This document shows positions 22,704 through 36,210 of a stretch of DNA of 64,000 bases, one piece after another. This DNA comes from Leptoclinus maculatus (Eukaryota > Chordata > Actinopteri > Perciformes > Stichaeidae), in contig JAVDOI010000008.1 in assembly GCA_032191485.1 (NCBI GenBank), forward strand, positions 19,884,674 through 19,948,673, given 5' to 3'. The translations under genes and the position numbers were made by a program. The first letter of the stretch is position 1; each line of letters starts with the position of its first letter. Below the pieces are notes generated by a model. It searched no databases and was not told the origin of the DNA. It saw nothing but the letters and a program-made list of their open reading frames with translations.

Positions 22704-25700
22704 GAGAGAATGACACAGTTACACAATCTGGTCTATTTGCAGGGGGAACTGGCTGTGGATGTTTCCGATCGGACCCCGTCCCTAGGTCAGAGCAGGAATC
22801 TGAACCTCACCGCTCACAGACCCACTTCTCGTTACACCACGCAGTTTATTGTAAAATTACACCGACTGCTTTTTTTTAGATATCGTGTCACAAGAGAAAA
22901 ATAACAGCATGTAGAGGTTTTATCGTGGCGAGCATGTCGGGTCATTTCTAATCTTTTAGGGTCGCACTATTTAATCTTTCGGGGCCATAGTGTAATCCCA
23001 TGATTTTTGTGAGCCATGGATTTGATACATTACGCTGCTTTTGATAAGGAGAGTGTACTTTAAAAAGATGATTATAGTAATAATTTAGAAGCGCTGGCTG
23101 CGCTGAAAGCAAAAACAGAAACCATGTTTACACGGCGAGACGTCTTTTCCGATTCACAGAGTATTAAGGTTTACCCGTCTGCACCAAAGAGACGTTTCCC
23201 TTTGCTTTCGGTGTCGAGCCATGATGCTTTTTCTTACAATGATCTCAAACATGTACAGTGATAAGACCCCGAAACACATCCACGCTGTCTGTGTCATAGG
23301 TGCATAGCTCGTTTTCTTTCTCCGTGTTAGATATAAAAGTCCTCCAGTAATGCAGCGAGGCCAGTGTCACCCTCCCTGAGTTGAATCTCATCACCGTCCT
23401 TGTCTCCAACCGAACGGGGCCTCGTGCTTCATACGCAGACAGCAGAGGGTTTCTATAGTTAGCTCGGGACAGGACAACAGCAGTAACGAGGGCTGCTGTT
23501 ATTCCCTCAGCAGGAACGTGCAGAGCGCGCGCAGCAGCATTGGCCTGTACACCCACACCGCACCGCGCAGACAGCGAACATCCCTCCCTATTGTCGGCCT
23601 GTTAGGGTGATTCACTGCTGGTCGATTTCCCTTTGCACAACGCGCTGCGGCTCAGTGCCACGTCCGTGGTGACATCACACGCGCACATCTTGCCATATTA
23701 GGGAACGTGATGGAGGGAGCACGTCACACCAGCAGCAGCCCTTCTGTGCAGCATCACGATCCCACGGTGTCCCATCCTGCCACTTCACGCTCGAGCCTTC
23801 ACAAGCTTGGCTGAATGCACCATGCACACCAGCTGCACTTTGAGCTATTAGGCCACAGTTAACTGGCATCTTCCCCGCTTTTTACTTTTTCCACGCTTCT
23901 TCTAATTCACATGCGTTGTCGACGATCCCCCCCCCCCCTCCCTCTCCCTTTTCACAGTGTGTCTCTCTCCCCCTCTCTCTATCTGTGCCTGTGTCACTGA
24001 GGATGGAATGCAAATCTAAGATCAGCAGAGTGTGTTATGGCAGAGCCGTGGAGAGCTCAGAGGTATCTGCAGAGAGGCTATTACAGTAGCAGTGGCAGCT
24101 GGAGCAATGGGGGAATAATGCACAGTAGAACATTTAGTGCTGCGCCACCGCTCCGTTGTGCTTACTGAAGGCTGGTTTAGGGCCCGACAGCACTATAGCA
24201 TCACGATGCAAGATGCCGATGGAGCGGAGTTTGGGTTGCTAGCTCCATTGCTAGCTGCCACAGACATTGCTCTGTTTGGACAAGGAAGGACACACGAGGC
24301 TAAACGGGAGCAGGGGAATGTGATACTTGCGTCAAGACGAGTTAGAGCTCGTCAAGGGGGCAGTTTGTTAATGTTTGTTGCAGCCGCTACGTGCGTGTTC
24401 AATGCACGTGTGTGTGTGTGTGTGTGTGTGTCAGGATGTAGGATTTCAAGACAGCATCCCAGAGGAGACGTTAAGCATGAAGCCCAGAGGACATGCTGAG
24501 AGTCAAAGTGAGGCATTTCTTAGGCAAACTACAAATGCAGAGGCATGCACAAGTGGACACATGCGCGTATGCAACACACACCTTCATCATCATCAAGAAA
24601 AAGATGTTTCTCATGCTCATCACACACTATCCTCCCCCCCCACACCTCTACATTATCTCCCATCCAAGTCACGGCGACTGTCCCCCAATCCAGCATTTAC
24701 ATTTCTGCTGCTGCTTCACTTTGGATTTGTGAATGAAGCGCCGCTCAGTACGTGACCAGGAGCAGGTCATGAATAATGCAGCGACCGTCATGTGTGTTTG
24801 TTTTTCTCTCCAGCTGCGTCTGAATCATCAGCGAGGCTGTGTCCGTGTGCTGAGGTGATGGGAGGCTTTTGTTTTGATGTAGAAGCAGAGAGGAGAGGTC
24901 ACTTGTGTGAGCTTGCTGCATCACAAAGACTCCAAATGGCCTTTTCCCTGTCTTTGTTGTAAATAAGTATGTGTTCATTAAAGTGGGCATTAGCCATTAG
25001 TCTTGTTTTTGTTGTGCGCGAGCGCTTCCGCTGCATCTTTGGCGCTAAGATGTTTTTTTGTTGTGGTCCATTTGCAAGAAGTCACTCATCACGAAACCAG
25101 TTTGTGGCCGATGCCGTTCATCTTTTATCTTGGATTTGTTGTTGATGAAGTAAAGTAGGTGATGGTGGCATTGTCTTTGGTTGTTCAGATGTGGTGTCTA
25201 TGCTTTCAGATATTTAGAGGGATGCACTTCCTGTGTTATTTAGGTTTTTTTGGGAAAATCATAACCATACCAGGAACTTACAATGGAACATCTAAATACT
25301 TGTTGTAATCGGCCATTAAGTGAATTAGTGTTGTTTTGGTTTGAAATGCAGGCAGTTATCAGAGCTGCATGGAAAGCTTTTGACCGCTGAAGGGGAGGAA
25401 GTGAAATCCAAAGTTAAGTCCCAGCAGCAGTCATCAGTTGTTGCCTGCACATTCAGCATAAACAGGTTAACACTGGCAGTGGTTTAAATAAAGATATTGA
25501 TTAGTGCACCTTTTTAAGTGCACCTTTTTAAGAAAAAGTTGAATCAGTCAATCCCTGATTACTGCTGTCTGCTATTAAATACATCTTGCTTTAATGTAGT
25601 AGTGATGCTGGAAAGCACATTCTGTACGCTTAACTTCTGCCATATTTGAACTGTACAGTAGTTCATGAGCTCTACACTGCGCTCATACATCATCCTGTCT

Positions 25701-26285
25701 CTCCTTAAAGCTGGCACTTCACTTTAGTGACATTATCCAGCGTTCGACATTGGCTTGGGCAGTATTGTTGGTTTTTAGAAATCCCGACGGTATGATTCTC
25801 AAAACCGTCATAAATAAAGACGCTGCACATTCTTTAATGCAGTATTAATGTTATGTATTGTAATGTTATGTATTGTAGGCCACCAGGTCGGTCCCTCTGG
25901 TGTAACAGGCAGCTGAGCTCAGAAAGATGGCGACTGAGTGTTTCGGGTTTAGTTCTCTTCAAACGACCCAAAGCAGTTCACACGTGATTGTATTCATCTG
26001 CCAGTCTGCCCCACCATGAAAAGCACAGATATCGCCCAAGCCTATAGCTCAACATAGAAATCGAACACAGTGAACACAAAAGATATCTTTTCCATTCCCC
26101 TCTGTTTTCCACCCTGTTTAATAGCCTTCGCTGCTTTTAGGCCAACCGTCAGATTCTGGCTGAGAATTTAATTGAGCTGCTGATTTTTCTCTGATATACT
26201 CCGGAAAAAAATGCTGTGAGTAGCGAACACAGACAGTAGTCGGCCTGCGCAGTTCTATAGGTGTGGACTGACGGCCGCGTGCTCG

Positions 26286-26318
<33 letters not shown>

Positions 26319-26743
26319 ATTGAGAGAGATAGTGACAGAGAGAGGTGGAGGAAGAGAAGGTGGACTAATGTTTCTGGAAGTTATTAATAACGTACTCATA
26401 ACACAGCTTTGTCACCCGCTCGCTCGAACCAGTGATATTTTCTATAGGCTAAGCGTACTGGAACTGGAACACGGTCGGTCCACCCATCCATCACTACGCA
26501 GCCACCGCTGGAATCTCATTCTACAAAAAGTAAAATAGTAGTAATGTTAGTGTAGCCTGTCTTTTATATGCAATTGTGCAGAAATACTGTCTTTAAACAC
26601 ACTTTAAACACACACACACATACACACACACAAAAAAAAGCTGCACAGCATCGGATGTTGATTCGGATTTTGAAAGTCAACGTAGTGAATGAAGCTTTCA
26701 CTGAACGGTACAGCCCCTCTTCATCGTATAGTCTGGTGCATAT
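22700..26743 (+). other. intron 1: non-coding
   Basis: It contains a C-run at 23929-23938, (GT)n at about 24410-24431 and (GT)n at 26287-26316. No gene was recognised. Confidence 0.5.
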
Positions 26744-26764
26744 TTCAGCACCATGGACAGAGAA
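26744..26764 (+). promoter_or_regulatory. RE1/NRSE (REST/NRSF binding site)
   Basis: TTCAGCACCATGGACAGAGA at this site matches the REST consensus at all of the first 17 positions: left half TTCAGCACC, right half GGACAG, canonical spacing. Only the weak 3-prime GCGCC part differs. REST silences neuronal genes in non-neuronal cells, and RIM2 is neuronal and neuroendocrine, so an intronic RE1 about 2.1 kb before exon 2 makes sense. Confidence 0.75.
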
Positions 26765-28462
26765 CGAAGGTCTAATTATCATGAGTCATTTGTTTAAACT
26801 AAATAAAAGAATAAAAGAATGCATTGAATTACATATTACTTTTTAGTAAGAGGAAGAAATACTCAGATCCTTTACTGCAGTTAAAGTACTAATACTAGAT
26901 GGGGAAAATACTTTACAAATACTTCTACAAAACGTTAAGTTACTGTGTCGAAGTATTATCAGTGGAATGTATTTGAAGTTCATTGTGCAGTAAAATGTTC
27001 CCCGTCAGTGTTTTACTTTTATATATGATGTTTCTGGATTAATATTACTGCTACTTTAATGTACATGTTGCATTTTACTGCTGTAGATGTTTAAGGTTGT
27101 GCTAATTTTAGCTCCTTAATATATATTGCTGGCTAGTTTAATCTACAGCAATGCATCAGCGTGGCTGTCCTGTGAGAGAACTACATATCTCTAAACAGAG
27201 TCACACCCTTGTATATTGTACAAGGTGTATGACAAGTATAAATATGTATACATACAAGTATATGTAGACTGTACATATACTGTACATTTATTATACTCAG
27301 CCTAACCCGGATGGTCTGTGAGACAGCAGGCGGGGACCAAACCTCCTCTGTGGTTCAGTGAAATAGCCAATCACACGCGAGGAGCCCTTACCTTGGCCAC
27401 TGAGCAAGGCTGTCAGCAGTGATTTATGAAGCCCTTTGAAATTTATGGAAAGTTGTCGCGTACAAAATTAAAGGAATGCTTCACAGAGCTCTTTCCTTTT
27501 CTTACCAAAATGTCATTATTATTTTGGAGGAAAAGTGGGAGAAATGTCGGAGAAAAGTTGCTTATGAATAATTGATTCTCAACAAAAGAATGAATGCATT
27601 AATGCACAGTTAGCCCTCCTCTGTGACAGCCGGACAATGATACAAATGATTGATAGCTAATCTTTTATATGGCACTCCTGACTGAAGTTAAAGTCATGTA
27701 ATATCCAACATAACTGCTCGTTTCAAGATTTCTCTTGAAACAAAAGGTATGAAGTGTGAGTTTCATGATGTTATGGCTTTAGTCCACACCCTCACTAAGT
27801 GTATATTAATGATTTTTTAAGTTCTGTGTGACGTCGGATGTTTTCACCAGGAGGAGCAAAAGGTGGCGAGATGAATAAATGCGCACCTTCCTCTGAGGTT
27901 CATCAATTCAGACAGAAGTCAGACACGTTATTGGCTCTCTTCATGTCCATTGTACTGTGTACACAGACACAATCTGTGAAACTCTGAATCATTTATCAAT
28001 GCACTACTTGCAGCAAGCTGTCTGGCACCTCATCTCTCTGCCTTTGCACACACACACACACACACACATACTCCCACTATTAATTTGGAAATACAAACAG
28101 GTCATATCCAGGCAGGCCGTGTTGTTAATCTTGTGTCATCCTGTTGTTTATAAGCATTGCAAATGATGATGATTTAAGCACCTATATCCACAAAGTAATC
28201 AGATGCTATCAAAATGGAAATGAAAGATTGCCTATGGCACTAAAGGAGTCAAGTATTGGATACTACGTTGTCTGTGTGGAGACTGCAACCTTCTAAATCA
28301 AATTAGATAATCAAACAGGATTTTCACTGCACGTGACGCGATTGCATGCAAAGTTACAGGAGAGCATTAGTCAGCCATGTTATAGAGCATGTAGAGTCTG
28401 TTGCAATGAGGAGAGGGAGTGGTGCTGCACCCTGCTGCTCCCATTTCTCTCTCTCTCTCTGT

Positions 28463-28466
<4 letters not shown>
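26765..28466 (+). other. intron 1, right end: transposon relic and AT-rich sequence
   Basis: Besides the repeat at 26848-27155, this contains palindromic TGTACATATA-type sequence at 27210-27290 and (CA)n at about 28048-28069. No exon was seen. Confidence 0.5.
26848..27155 (+). mobile_element. dispersed teleost repeat (ACTCAGATCCTTTACTGCAG type)
   Basis: It begins GAAATACTCAGATCCTTTAC, passes through AGTACTAATACTAGAT and CCCCGTCAGTGTTTTACTTT, and ends TAGTTTAATCTACAGCAATG. I recognise this order as a very common teleost dispersed repeat. It is non-coding and diverged. Confidence 0.7.

Positions 28467-28559
<93 letters not shown>
28467..28559 (+). repeat. (GT)46 microsatellite upstream of exon 2
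   Basis: 93 bases of pure GT, the longest dinucleotide run of its type in the window, ending 307 nt before the exon 2 acceptor. Such tracts can form Z-DNA, and GU-rich RNA can bind CELF-type splicing factors. Confidence 0.93.
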
Positions 28560-28561
<2 letters not shown>

Positions 28562-28866
28562 AGACAGAGACAGAGACAGAGCAGGCTTTCATCAGGTTTT
28601 GACAGGGACTGAGGCCGACAAAGTGCAGGGCAAAGTTAAGTGAAGCTATAGACTGGAGGCTTCAGCTCCGGCAGAGATGAAGCACAGTGCACAGGCAGAC
28701 ACACTGTACAGTCTTTGGAGATTAACTAAGCATCAGCATGCACACGCAAAAGTGATTCTTTTTTTTAAATAAATCATTATATGTACAGTGTATTCAGAGA
28801 ATCAGAGAAAATCCAGTTCAAAGTGGACCAACCACTAAATTCCACTCTTTTGTCTTTGATCTACAG

Positions 28867-29807
28867 GAAACGAAGTCCATCTGCATCCAGGGATCCAAAC
28901 CAAAAATACGACCAAAGGGAGGGGGGCGACCACTCACAGTATGCCCCGACGGACGGCGGCATGCCCAGATCACCGTCTGACTATGGGGATGGGGACCATC
29001 GGCGGGCTCCGCGGGGCCCACACATGTACCCAGACGCGGATGCGGCGCGGACGGGCTACCGGGACCGGCGGGGCCCCGGGCGCTGGCACTCCCAGGAATA
29101 CCCGCTGGACCAGGAGCTAGATGGACCACCCAGCGAGTACGACCTGCAGCGGCAGCGCCAGGAGGAGTTCCAGACGCGCTATCGCAGCGACCCCAACCTG
29201 GCACGCTACCCTGTGAAGCCGCAGCCCTACGAGGAGCAGATGAGGATGCACGCCGAGGTGGGCCGCCTGAGGCACGAGCGCCGCCATAGCGACGTCTCAC
29301 TGGCCTACACGGAGCAGGATGACCCAGGCCCCATCCGGCTGTCCCGACAGCATCTCACCGAGCGCCGGCCGCCTATGGTGGGACAGCGCTCCTACTCCGT
29401 CGACCGCTCCTCACCAGGGCCCATGGGTCCCGGCCTCGGAGGCCACAGGACCTCCAACCACAGCCCCCCGACGCCGCACCGGAGCCCCGTGCTGGGTGAC
29501 CGATCCGGGGACCTGCGGAGAGGCGACCTGGGTGATCCCATGAGGAGGCAGCAACACCACTTAGACCCCAGTTCGGCCGTCCGCAAGACCAAGAGGGAGA
29601 AGATGGAGAGCATGTTGAGGAATGACTCTCTCAGCTCGGACCAGTCGGAGTCGGTGCGCCCGCCACCCCCCAAGCCCCACAAAACCAAAAAGGGAGGAAA
29701 GATGCGGCAGGTGTCGCTGAGCAGCTCGGAGGAGGAGCTGGCCACCACACCAGAGTACACCAGCTGTGAGGACGTGGAGATAGAGAGTGAGTCAGTCAGT
29801 GAGAAAG
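28867..29807 (+). CDS. rims2: rims2 exon 2: large serine/arginine-rich linker exon
   Basis: It follows TTTGATCTACAG and ends at AAAG|GTAGGG. It is 941 bases: one base, 313 codons, one base. It opens KRSPSASRDPNQKYDQRE, the RIM2 junction peptide. It contains the strongly conserved FQTRYRSDPNLARYPVKPQP block, RHERRHSDVSLAY, HHLDPSSAVRKTKREKMES, MLRNDSLSSDQSESV, KGGKMRQVSLSSSEEEL and finally VEIESESVSEK. The region links the N-terminus to the PDZ domain and carries many RRxS/SDxS sites fit for kinases. The fish version has proline/glycine-rich spacers in the middle (SSPGPMGPGLGG). Base composition is far more GC-rich than the flanking introns, as is usual for teleost coding exons. Confidence 0.96.
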
Positions 29808-31559
29808 GTAGGGGCCACATACAGCACTGCTTCTTTCTCTGTTTAGAGATAGATTTATGTCATTTTTCTCATGCTTTTTCATCCAATTATGAAGCCTTTT
29901 CTAGTATCATACTGACATGATGTTGTTTAGAAAGAAAGATTTCAGTTCATTATGTTTTAATTATTGTTGCTGTCTCATGTTGATATTGATTCTTGCAGCT
30001 GTTGACTCAGATATAACCTTCAGATTCCCCAGTCTACAGTCTCTACACGTGCTTTGTGTGTTTGTATGTCTACATGTGTATTTGTATGTGTAAGGCTCAT
30101 TATTTTTGATAAGATTGTATTTTTTATTTTTTTTTAAATAACAGCTGAAGATCTATTAAAAAACTTAAAAATAGATGAAAACACCATTTTTACACTTTGT
30201 AGATCCGCAAATATATGTTTTTGTTTTCCTTAGAGTGACTCTGGTCGCTCATTATATACTTTCTCTACCTTTCTCCTCATCAGTTTCTACTTTCGTAACT
30301 ACTACCAAACTGCGGTGAACAGTTCATTATTTCTTCAGAAGACACAACAGCTTCATGTGTGTGATGACATTGGTTTAAATAATCTCTGCTTCTCGAAAAC
30401 ACTGAGCCTTACGTCTATGCAAAGCGGTGTTGCGTTTTACGTGTGTTATCTATGAACATTCTACTCTTAACAGCTGCGGTGCCTGTGAGGAGGAGCCAGC
30501 CGGACCAGCTTCAGTGTGGATGGGTGCTTTGTGTGTATGGCTGTGATTTTGAAACAAATGTAAAGCTACTGTTTTTTGCTGGCATCTTGTGGCACATCTG
30601 GCCAGCTGTGTCACATGATCGGTCCTTTCTATCGGACAGTGTTGCGTAACTGACAGACAGAGGGGCGCAGGGAGAGGCCCGGGGTGTGTGGGTGTCTAGT
30701 GAAACAGGGTGAGCTGGGTTAATTGCAGTGTGTTTTAATCGAGTAGCTTTATATCATCACTGCTGCATACAAATGAATATTATTATGATGTTATTAGAAT
30801 AAAGGTAATAGAAGAGCAGAGGGTGATTATGTGCTTTCCTGCACAGTATGCTGCACCTCCTCTGTAATCCTGGATCTCCACACTGTTTTGCTAGCACGCT
30901 GATGATGTCATTCCTGGTACGGTGGCCCGTCACAAAGTGGAAGTAGGACTACGGTTCAGTCCAGCTGGGAAGGGAGCGAAAGCTGATGGTGGTTGGTGGT
31001 AAAAGTAAAAAAAAAAGAACAGAACAGTAGTTTTAGGGTTTTTCTACCAATTTCATTTCATTACCCAAAGTTTAAACATTAAAATGATAATGTGACTTAA
31101 CTCTAAGCGCAGTTAACAACTAATTGAAGTTGTATGCTAGCTATTGGCTCCGCCTGTCCTGTCCTGCTGTCCGCCTACAACAAGAACATCAGATCGCTCA
31201 TGGCAAATGTCCTGCCTGCTTGGAAAAAAACAAGCGCACTTGTCGAATTGTACAAACGCGCACTGGCAAGCAAACAGTCAGAGTGACTGAATTAAATGCC
31301 ACTTTGCATAGAATCAACATCAAAAGCAATCGTTTAGGCTGTTAGCTTCATGACCGCTCCCCCCCGCTTGACAGTTGTCGTAATTGCAAATTGATTTTGT
31401 TGTCAAACCTGTAATTACGGAGGCCTTTGCTTTAGAAATGGTAAAAGCAGCGAACACCGAAGAAAGGATGAGGCGCAGTTGACAAATGGTGGAACAAACT
31501 GTTATAGTTTGTTTTAACTATGTTATTACTATGTACTGGCTCTGTGGCACTCTGAGATT

Positions 31560-31613
31560 TTCTGAATGAAAAGTGCGTTACAAATAAAATGCATTATTAT
31601 TATTATTATTAAG
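31560..31613 (+). mobile_element. retroposon 3-prime end with (ATT)n tail
   Basis: GAATGAAAAGTGCGTTACAA followed by ATAAAATGCATTATTATTAT is a typical L2/SINE-style end seen throughout fish genomes. Confidence 0.6.
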
Positions 31614-32458
31614 ATTGAAAGGAGGAAAAGTACAGTAGCACAGTTTTGCTTTTGTCGGTAGCAGCAGACCCAGAGCGCCTGCCATATGCTCCGAAATGTT
31701 TAATCTGGAGGAGGGGAGGAATCCAGTCGGTCTGCTCCGTTATGTAACCGTTCTCCTCAACCAAAGGAAGCGGCCCAGCGATAGCGCTACATTATTGATG
31801 TGGGAGTTTCCAGGTTTCCAGGTAGCCGCGGTACAGAAATAGGGAGAAGAAGCGGGCTGTTTTGAGGGTCAGAGTTTCTGTTGTTCCTGTCTGCTTCTGT
31901 CTGCCTCCTCCACAGGTCAGCCTGCGTAGGAGAGAGAGAGGGAAAACAAAGGACAGAGCTGAGCTGTTGACCCCGAATAAGTTGAGCAAACCACACCAGC
32001 TACAGCACACACAGGGACAGCTGATTACACGCGGCTATCTTTGGTCTTTATTTTCTCATAATTGTCACTTTCATTCATTTATGACACAATTAAGGCTCCT
32101 GTGATATGGCGCATGCAGGGAGTCTAATAAATGGTTCAGTAGAACCGTTTATTAGTGTTCCTGTTTGCACTCTGTCAAGTAGGCTTAATTATATAACGGA
32201 CAGCCGAGAGGGGATCCAAACTCCAGGCCTCAGATTTGGACATGTGACATCCTACCGGCCATCAACAAAGATCAGTCAGTTTTGGCAGTACATAGAGTTT
32301 ACAAATGGAACAAATTTAGCGGCAGGTGTTTTTTTGTTTTTTTTACGCCAATTGTGATTTACGCCCACTGTTCATTCTAAAAAGCTGACACAATCAAGAA
32401 ATCTCCCTGCATGTACTATCACATACAAACCAAGCACTCTTTAATTAGCAAGCGTAGA

Positions 32459-32592
32459 GAGAGCGCTAACCCTCATCCGATGCGAGGGTCAAAGGGCGGA
32501 TGGTGTGTTGTGCTGTGCAGATTGTAAAGCCCCTTGAGGCAAATCTGTGATTCGTGATATTGGGCTATATAAATAAAAATTGACTTGAAAAA
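32459..32592 (+). mobile_element. retroposon 3-prime end (TTGGGCTATATAAATA type)
   Basis: It reads CCGATGCGAGGGTCAAAGGG, then CAGATTGTAAAGCCCCTTGA, GTGATTCGTGATATTGGGC and an A/T tail. This is a familiar teleost dispersed repeat end. The same tail type follows the nested ORF at 17101. Confidence 0.7.
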
Positions 32593-35500
32593 GTCAAGAA
32601 AAAAAACAAAAAACAGCCGGAGCAGCAAAGCAAAGAACAGCAATTATAATTGCATGTGAGGCCACAACTGACTCCGCCAGAAGATGGGCGTGTGACAGCA
32701 GGCTCAGGCCAGAGGAAGGAGGAGGGCCTGATGGGATGAGAAGGAAGGGAGACCAAGGGGAGGTGGGGGAGGAGACTGGAGGGGAGAGGGTGTGCCGGCT
32801 GTAATGGGCCTGGCTCGTGCCTGCGAGCGCTGGAGACTGATTTATCGCGGTGTTCCTCTCCCTGTGTTTTCCTCTTCATCGATTCCCCTGACATGCCGTC
32901 TCATAATAGTGCCGAACAGACAGAAAAGGAGACGCTGGCTGGCTAACTACGGCAGAGAGGTGGACGCTGCGTAGTGACAGCCTAAGTTACATCCTCATCA
33001 ATGCTCTTCTGGGATCAGTTTTTGCACCTCAATAAGTCGGTTTGGTTCGTAGCAGCATCACCGTGTTTTGTGCTTCACAGTAGAAGTTAGGTATGGACCC
33101 GTTGTTTCAGAATAAAAGCTCTTGTTGTGAGATCTGCCTCCACCAAGGGGCTCAACGTGACACCGTATCACCTTCCCAGCGTGGCGACTATGTTTAAACA
33201 TACACACAGTTTCACCCCTGCCTCTTTCCTGCTCCCGCCCCTTGAATTGTAGTAAAAACAGCATCAATAATTAATGATCCAATTAATAGTTTACACTGGT
33301 TTTTATTGAGCTGTCAAAGTGATGGAAAGCCTGCTGGTGGTGAACTCCACCACTGCCTGCTCTCTGCCTCCGTCCTGAATCAGCACTTTGCAGGGGGCCT
33401 CGGAGTCGGGGGGCGAAAACGGCAGGGCTGGGCTCAGACTGCTGATGCTCACAATTTACGGCCGTGATGAGTTTCCTGCTCCCTGAAAAAAAAGAAAAAC
33501 ACACACACACACACACACACACACAGTGCCTCGCCGGGGATCAGTGCCCAATTGTGGTGTGCCACTGTTAATAAAGCCTGGGCGGAAGAGAGGCTGGACG
33601 CAGCTCCGTGTTGGCGCCCACTGAAATTCTTTTTGACAGATGTGGAGGGTGGGCTGTGGGAGGAGTGTGATGGGAGGAAGAACAGGCACAGGTGGAGGGG
33701 AAACTGTGACTGATACAACCTTGAGATAAGCTGCGAAAGCATCTAAATGTATCTATTGCTCCAAAAAAAGTCCCAAAAAATGCAAACATCTCGTGTTTAG
33801 ATGAGATGTTTCTTCCTCTCCCTGATCATAGAGGCAGGCCTTAAGCTGTTTGCACTATCATGGCCACATTAGGCAAGTGACTCGTTCCACGGAGAGTGTC
33901 CACCACGCTGAACTGGGCTCTCTGGTGTTTGTGCCGCCGACAGACTAGCAGCTGGGAGGCTAAGAGGGTAATCACTGTTGTCAGCTGTTGGTTAGAGGGC
34001 CGCAGAGGGCAAAGCCTGTCCGGGGACATCCATAATGTTTTATCACAGCGCATAACTGTGTACAGTTAGTCGTTTTAGCACTCCCCTTGACTGATGGATG
34101 GATAGCGGTGATAGAAGAGAGAAAGGGGGGAGAAGGACAGCTTGGCTCAGGCTGACCTTGCAACTTAGTCACAACTCTGAATATGAAGAAAATGTGGAAA
34201 TGTCATCGGAGGGTGTTTTACTCTGGCTGGTGTGGATATAGATTAGATTCATTATAAAATAATATAAAATAAACATAGTAAATATAGTAACAAGGGACAA
34301 AGCTGTGGAACTTAAACTCAAGTTGTGTGCTGTGTCTAAGTGATGTGGCTATATTTATTCACAGTGGCACTATCTATACACAGCACTCTTCTTCCACGCA
34401 GCTTCTTTTTCTCTACATTTCTCTACACCCCCCCCCCCCCCCCCCCCACACACACACTACCAGAAGCATATGCAGGCTATTTTCTATTTTTATGCCTTTC
34501 CATCAGAGTCCCCCTGATTTCCCCGAGACTGACTCCTCAGCCAGATAATGCTTGAAGGATGCCTGTCCTGTAAAGATCCATTAGGTTCTGCAGCTCTTTG
34601 CAGGGGGAAGTGAAGTGTGTGAAGAGTGATGTATGTGGCCCTGGGGTTGTGGTGTTCTCAGACGACCTTCCTGTGCCCCTGGCCCTGAGATTCACTACAG
34701 CTACGTACACATACAGTACATACGTTCACGCAAAACACGCGAGTACATCCGTGTATAAGTGGAAGACCAGGGTCGGCTCCCTACGATGTTATTATTGTTT
34801 AAACTTGAACTGACCTTTACACGGGAGCAATTTCACTTGGGATTGTTAAAATGTCTCGCCAGAGTAAGCAAACAACATTTAAATGTCCATTCCGCCTTCG
34901 TAACATGACGTTTAATGCAGAGATGTGCTTGTCGCTAAGGTCTCAGTCAAACAGTGTCTCCACTGCGTTTCACTCTTTCTAATTAGCTTATATTTGTAAA
35001 GCCTCTTCATCAAATTGAAAGCACACTCCATCGCTCGGCTCGGTGCATCCCGCATCTTGAAAACAGGTCGGTTCATGCATTCGTAGCTTCCCACCAGGAG
35101 AAATGCTGCCAGCGAGTGGATGTTTGTCTCATAAGACATCTGCGTCTCTTGGTTTGTTTTAACGGAAGCATCACGTCTGCAGCAAGAGATGGAGTTATAG
35201 GTCTTGATCGCCCCTCTTAAGGGTCCAACCACCATCAGTTCCTCTCTAACCCTTCTGCTGGATTGATGAGAAAATTAGGAAAAAGTTCAAAGAAACGTCC
35301 CAGGAACCTCCGTCCTGTAGAACCGTTGTAGCCACTCGCCCAGCCGGTGTGTCTCAGGGCTGCGTGTCCACTGGTGCTACCGCAGAAGCTGCAGCCAGAG
35401 CCTCATCTTTAAAAGCTCTCCCCGGTGCACTTTGGATTGAGGTCAGTTAAGGCTGTGCGGCACTGCAATCTGGATCCTCAGTTAAACACATTAGAGATCT

Positions 35501-35996
35501 GCCCTGCTCCCCCCCCCCCCGCCCCCTACAGATGCAGCTACTGTAAGAAAGAAAGATACACACATGCTAGCTTTGTTTGAACAACATGCGTGTTGTCTGC
35601 TGACTTGAACTTAGCAAAGCTAAAGATTGTTCTCTGGGAAAGAAGATGACATTAAACAGTGCTGATAGCCAAAGGTGGGGAATTCTAAAATGATGTCGCA
35701 ACGTCCCTTCTTAATTGTACAACCTATAAGGGGAACTATATCCGGAGAATCTGACCTCTGGTCCCGTCTGTGTTGAGTTTGGATCTTTACAAGGCTGAAC
35801 ATGTGGGATTTAATCGACGTCCTGTCGGGAAGACGAGGAACAAAAGGAGGAACAGATGGTCATGAATGTCCCAACTGAGAATTGTGTGTCTGATCGCAGG
35901 CTTGTGTCCGTCCCTTACCGCACAGTGTGGCGGTGGTCAAATCATGACTGTTCCTTTGTGTATTATGACCTGAGCTGCATCTCTCTCTCTCCACAG

Positions 35997-36034
35997 GGAT
36001 CTTATGCACAGGACGACTTGAGTTTGAGCAGTAT
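35997..36034 (+). CDS. rims2: candidate 38-nt rims2 cassette exon
   Basis: A CU-rich tract and CCACAG precede it, and TAT|GTGAGA follows. Read from exon 2 (phase 1) it gives two bases, then twelve open codons (ILCTGRLEFEQY), leaving in phase 0. This is exactly the phase pair of the two accepted cassette exons at 36211 and 36498. I do not recognise the peptide from mammalian RIM2. Either an unreported alternative exon or a chance coincidence of good splice sites. Confidence 0.4.
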
Positions 36035-36210
36035 GTGAGAGAGTGTGCGTGTGCAAAGATGAATGTTTGTCTTGTTTTAGTGTATTATGTGTGTGTCTGT
36101 CTGGCTGTTTACTGTCTATTGTTGTCCGTGGTGTCCTCACCGGTCCCTCTCGCTGTCCTCTCTCGTGTATGTGCGACCCCCCCCTCCCCCCCCCCCTCCC
36201 CACCTTACAG

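Larger units (their letters stand above)
29808..35996 (+). other. intron 2, main part
   Basis: About 6.2 kb. It holds two retroposon 3-prime ends (31560-31613 and 32459-32592), (CA)n at 33500-33524, an 18-base C-run at about 34430-34447 and a C-run at 35511-35520. One acceptor-like site at 30472 was examined and not accepted. Otherwise nothing is recognisable. Confidence 0.55.

Noticed and set aside
30472..30530. Possible cassette exon (AVPVRRSQPDQLQCGW) after CTCTTAACAG
   Set aside because: It has compatible phases (1 in, 0 out at GTGCTT), but the polypyrimidine tract and donor are weak, the peptide is unfamiliar and it sits far from the clustered cassette exons.
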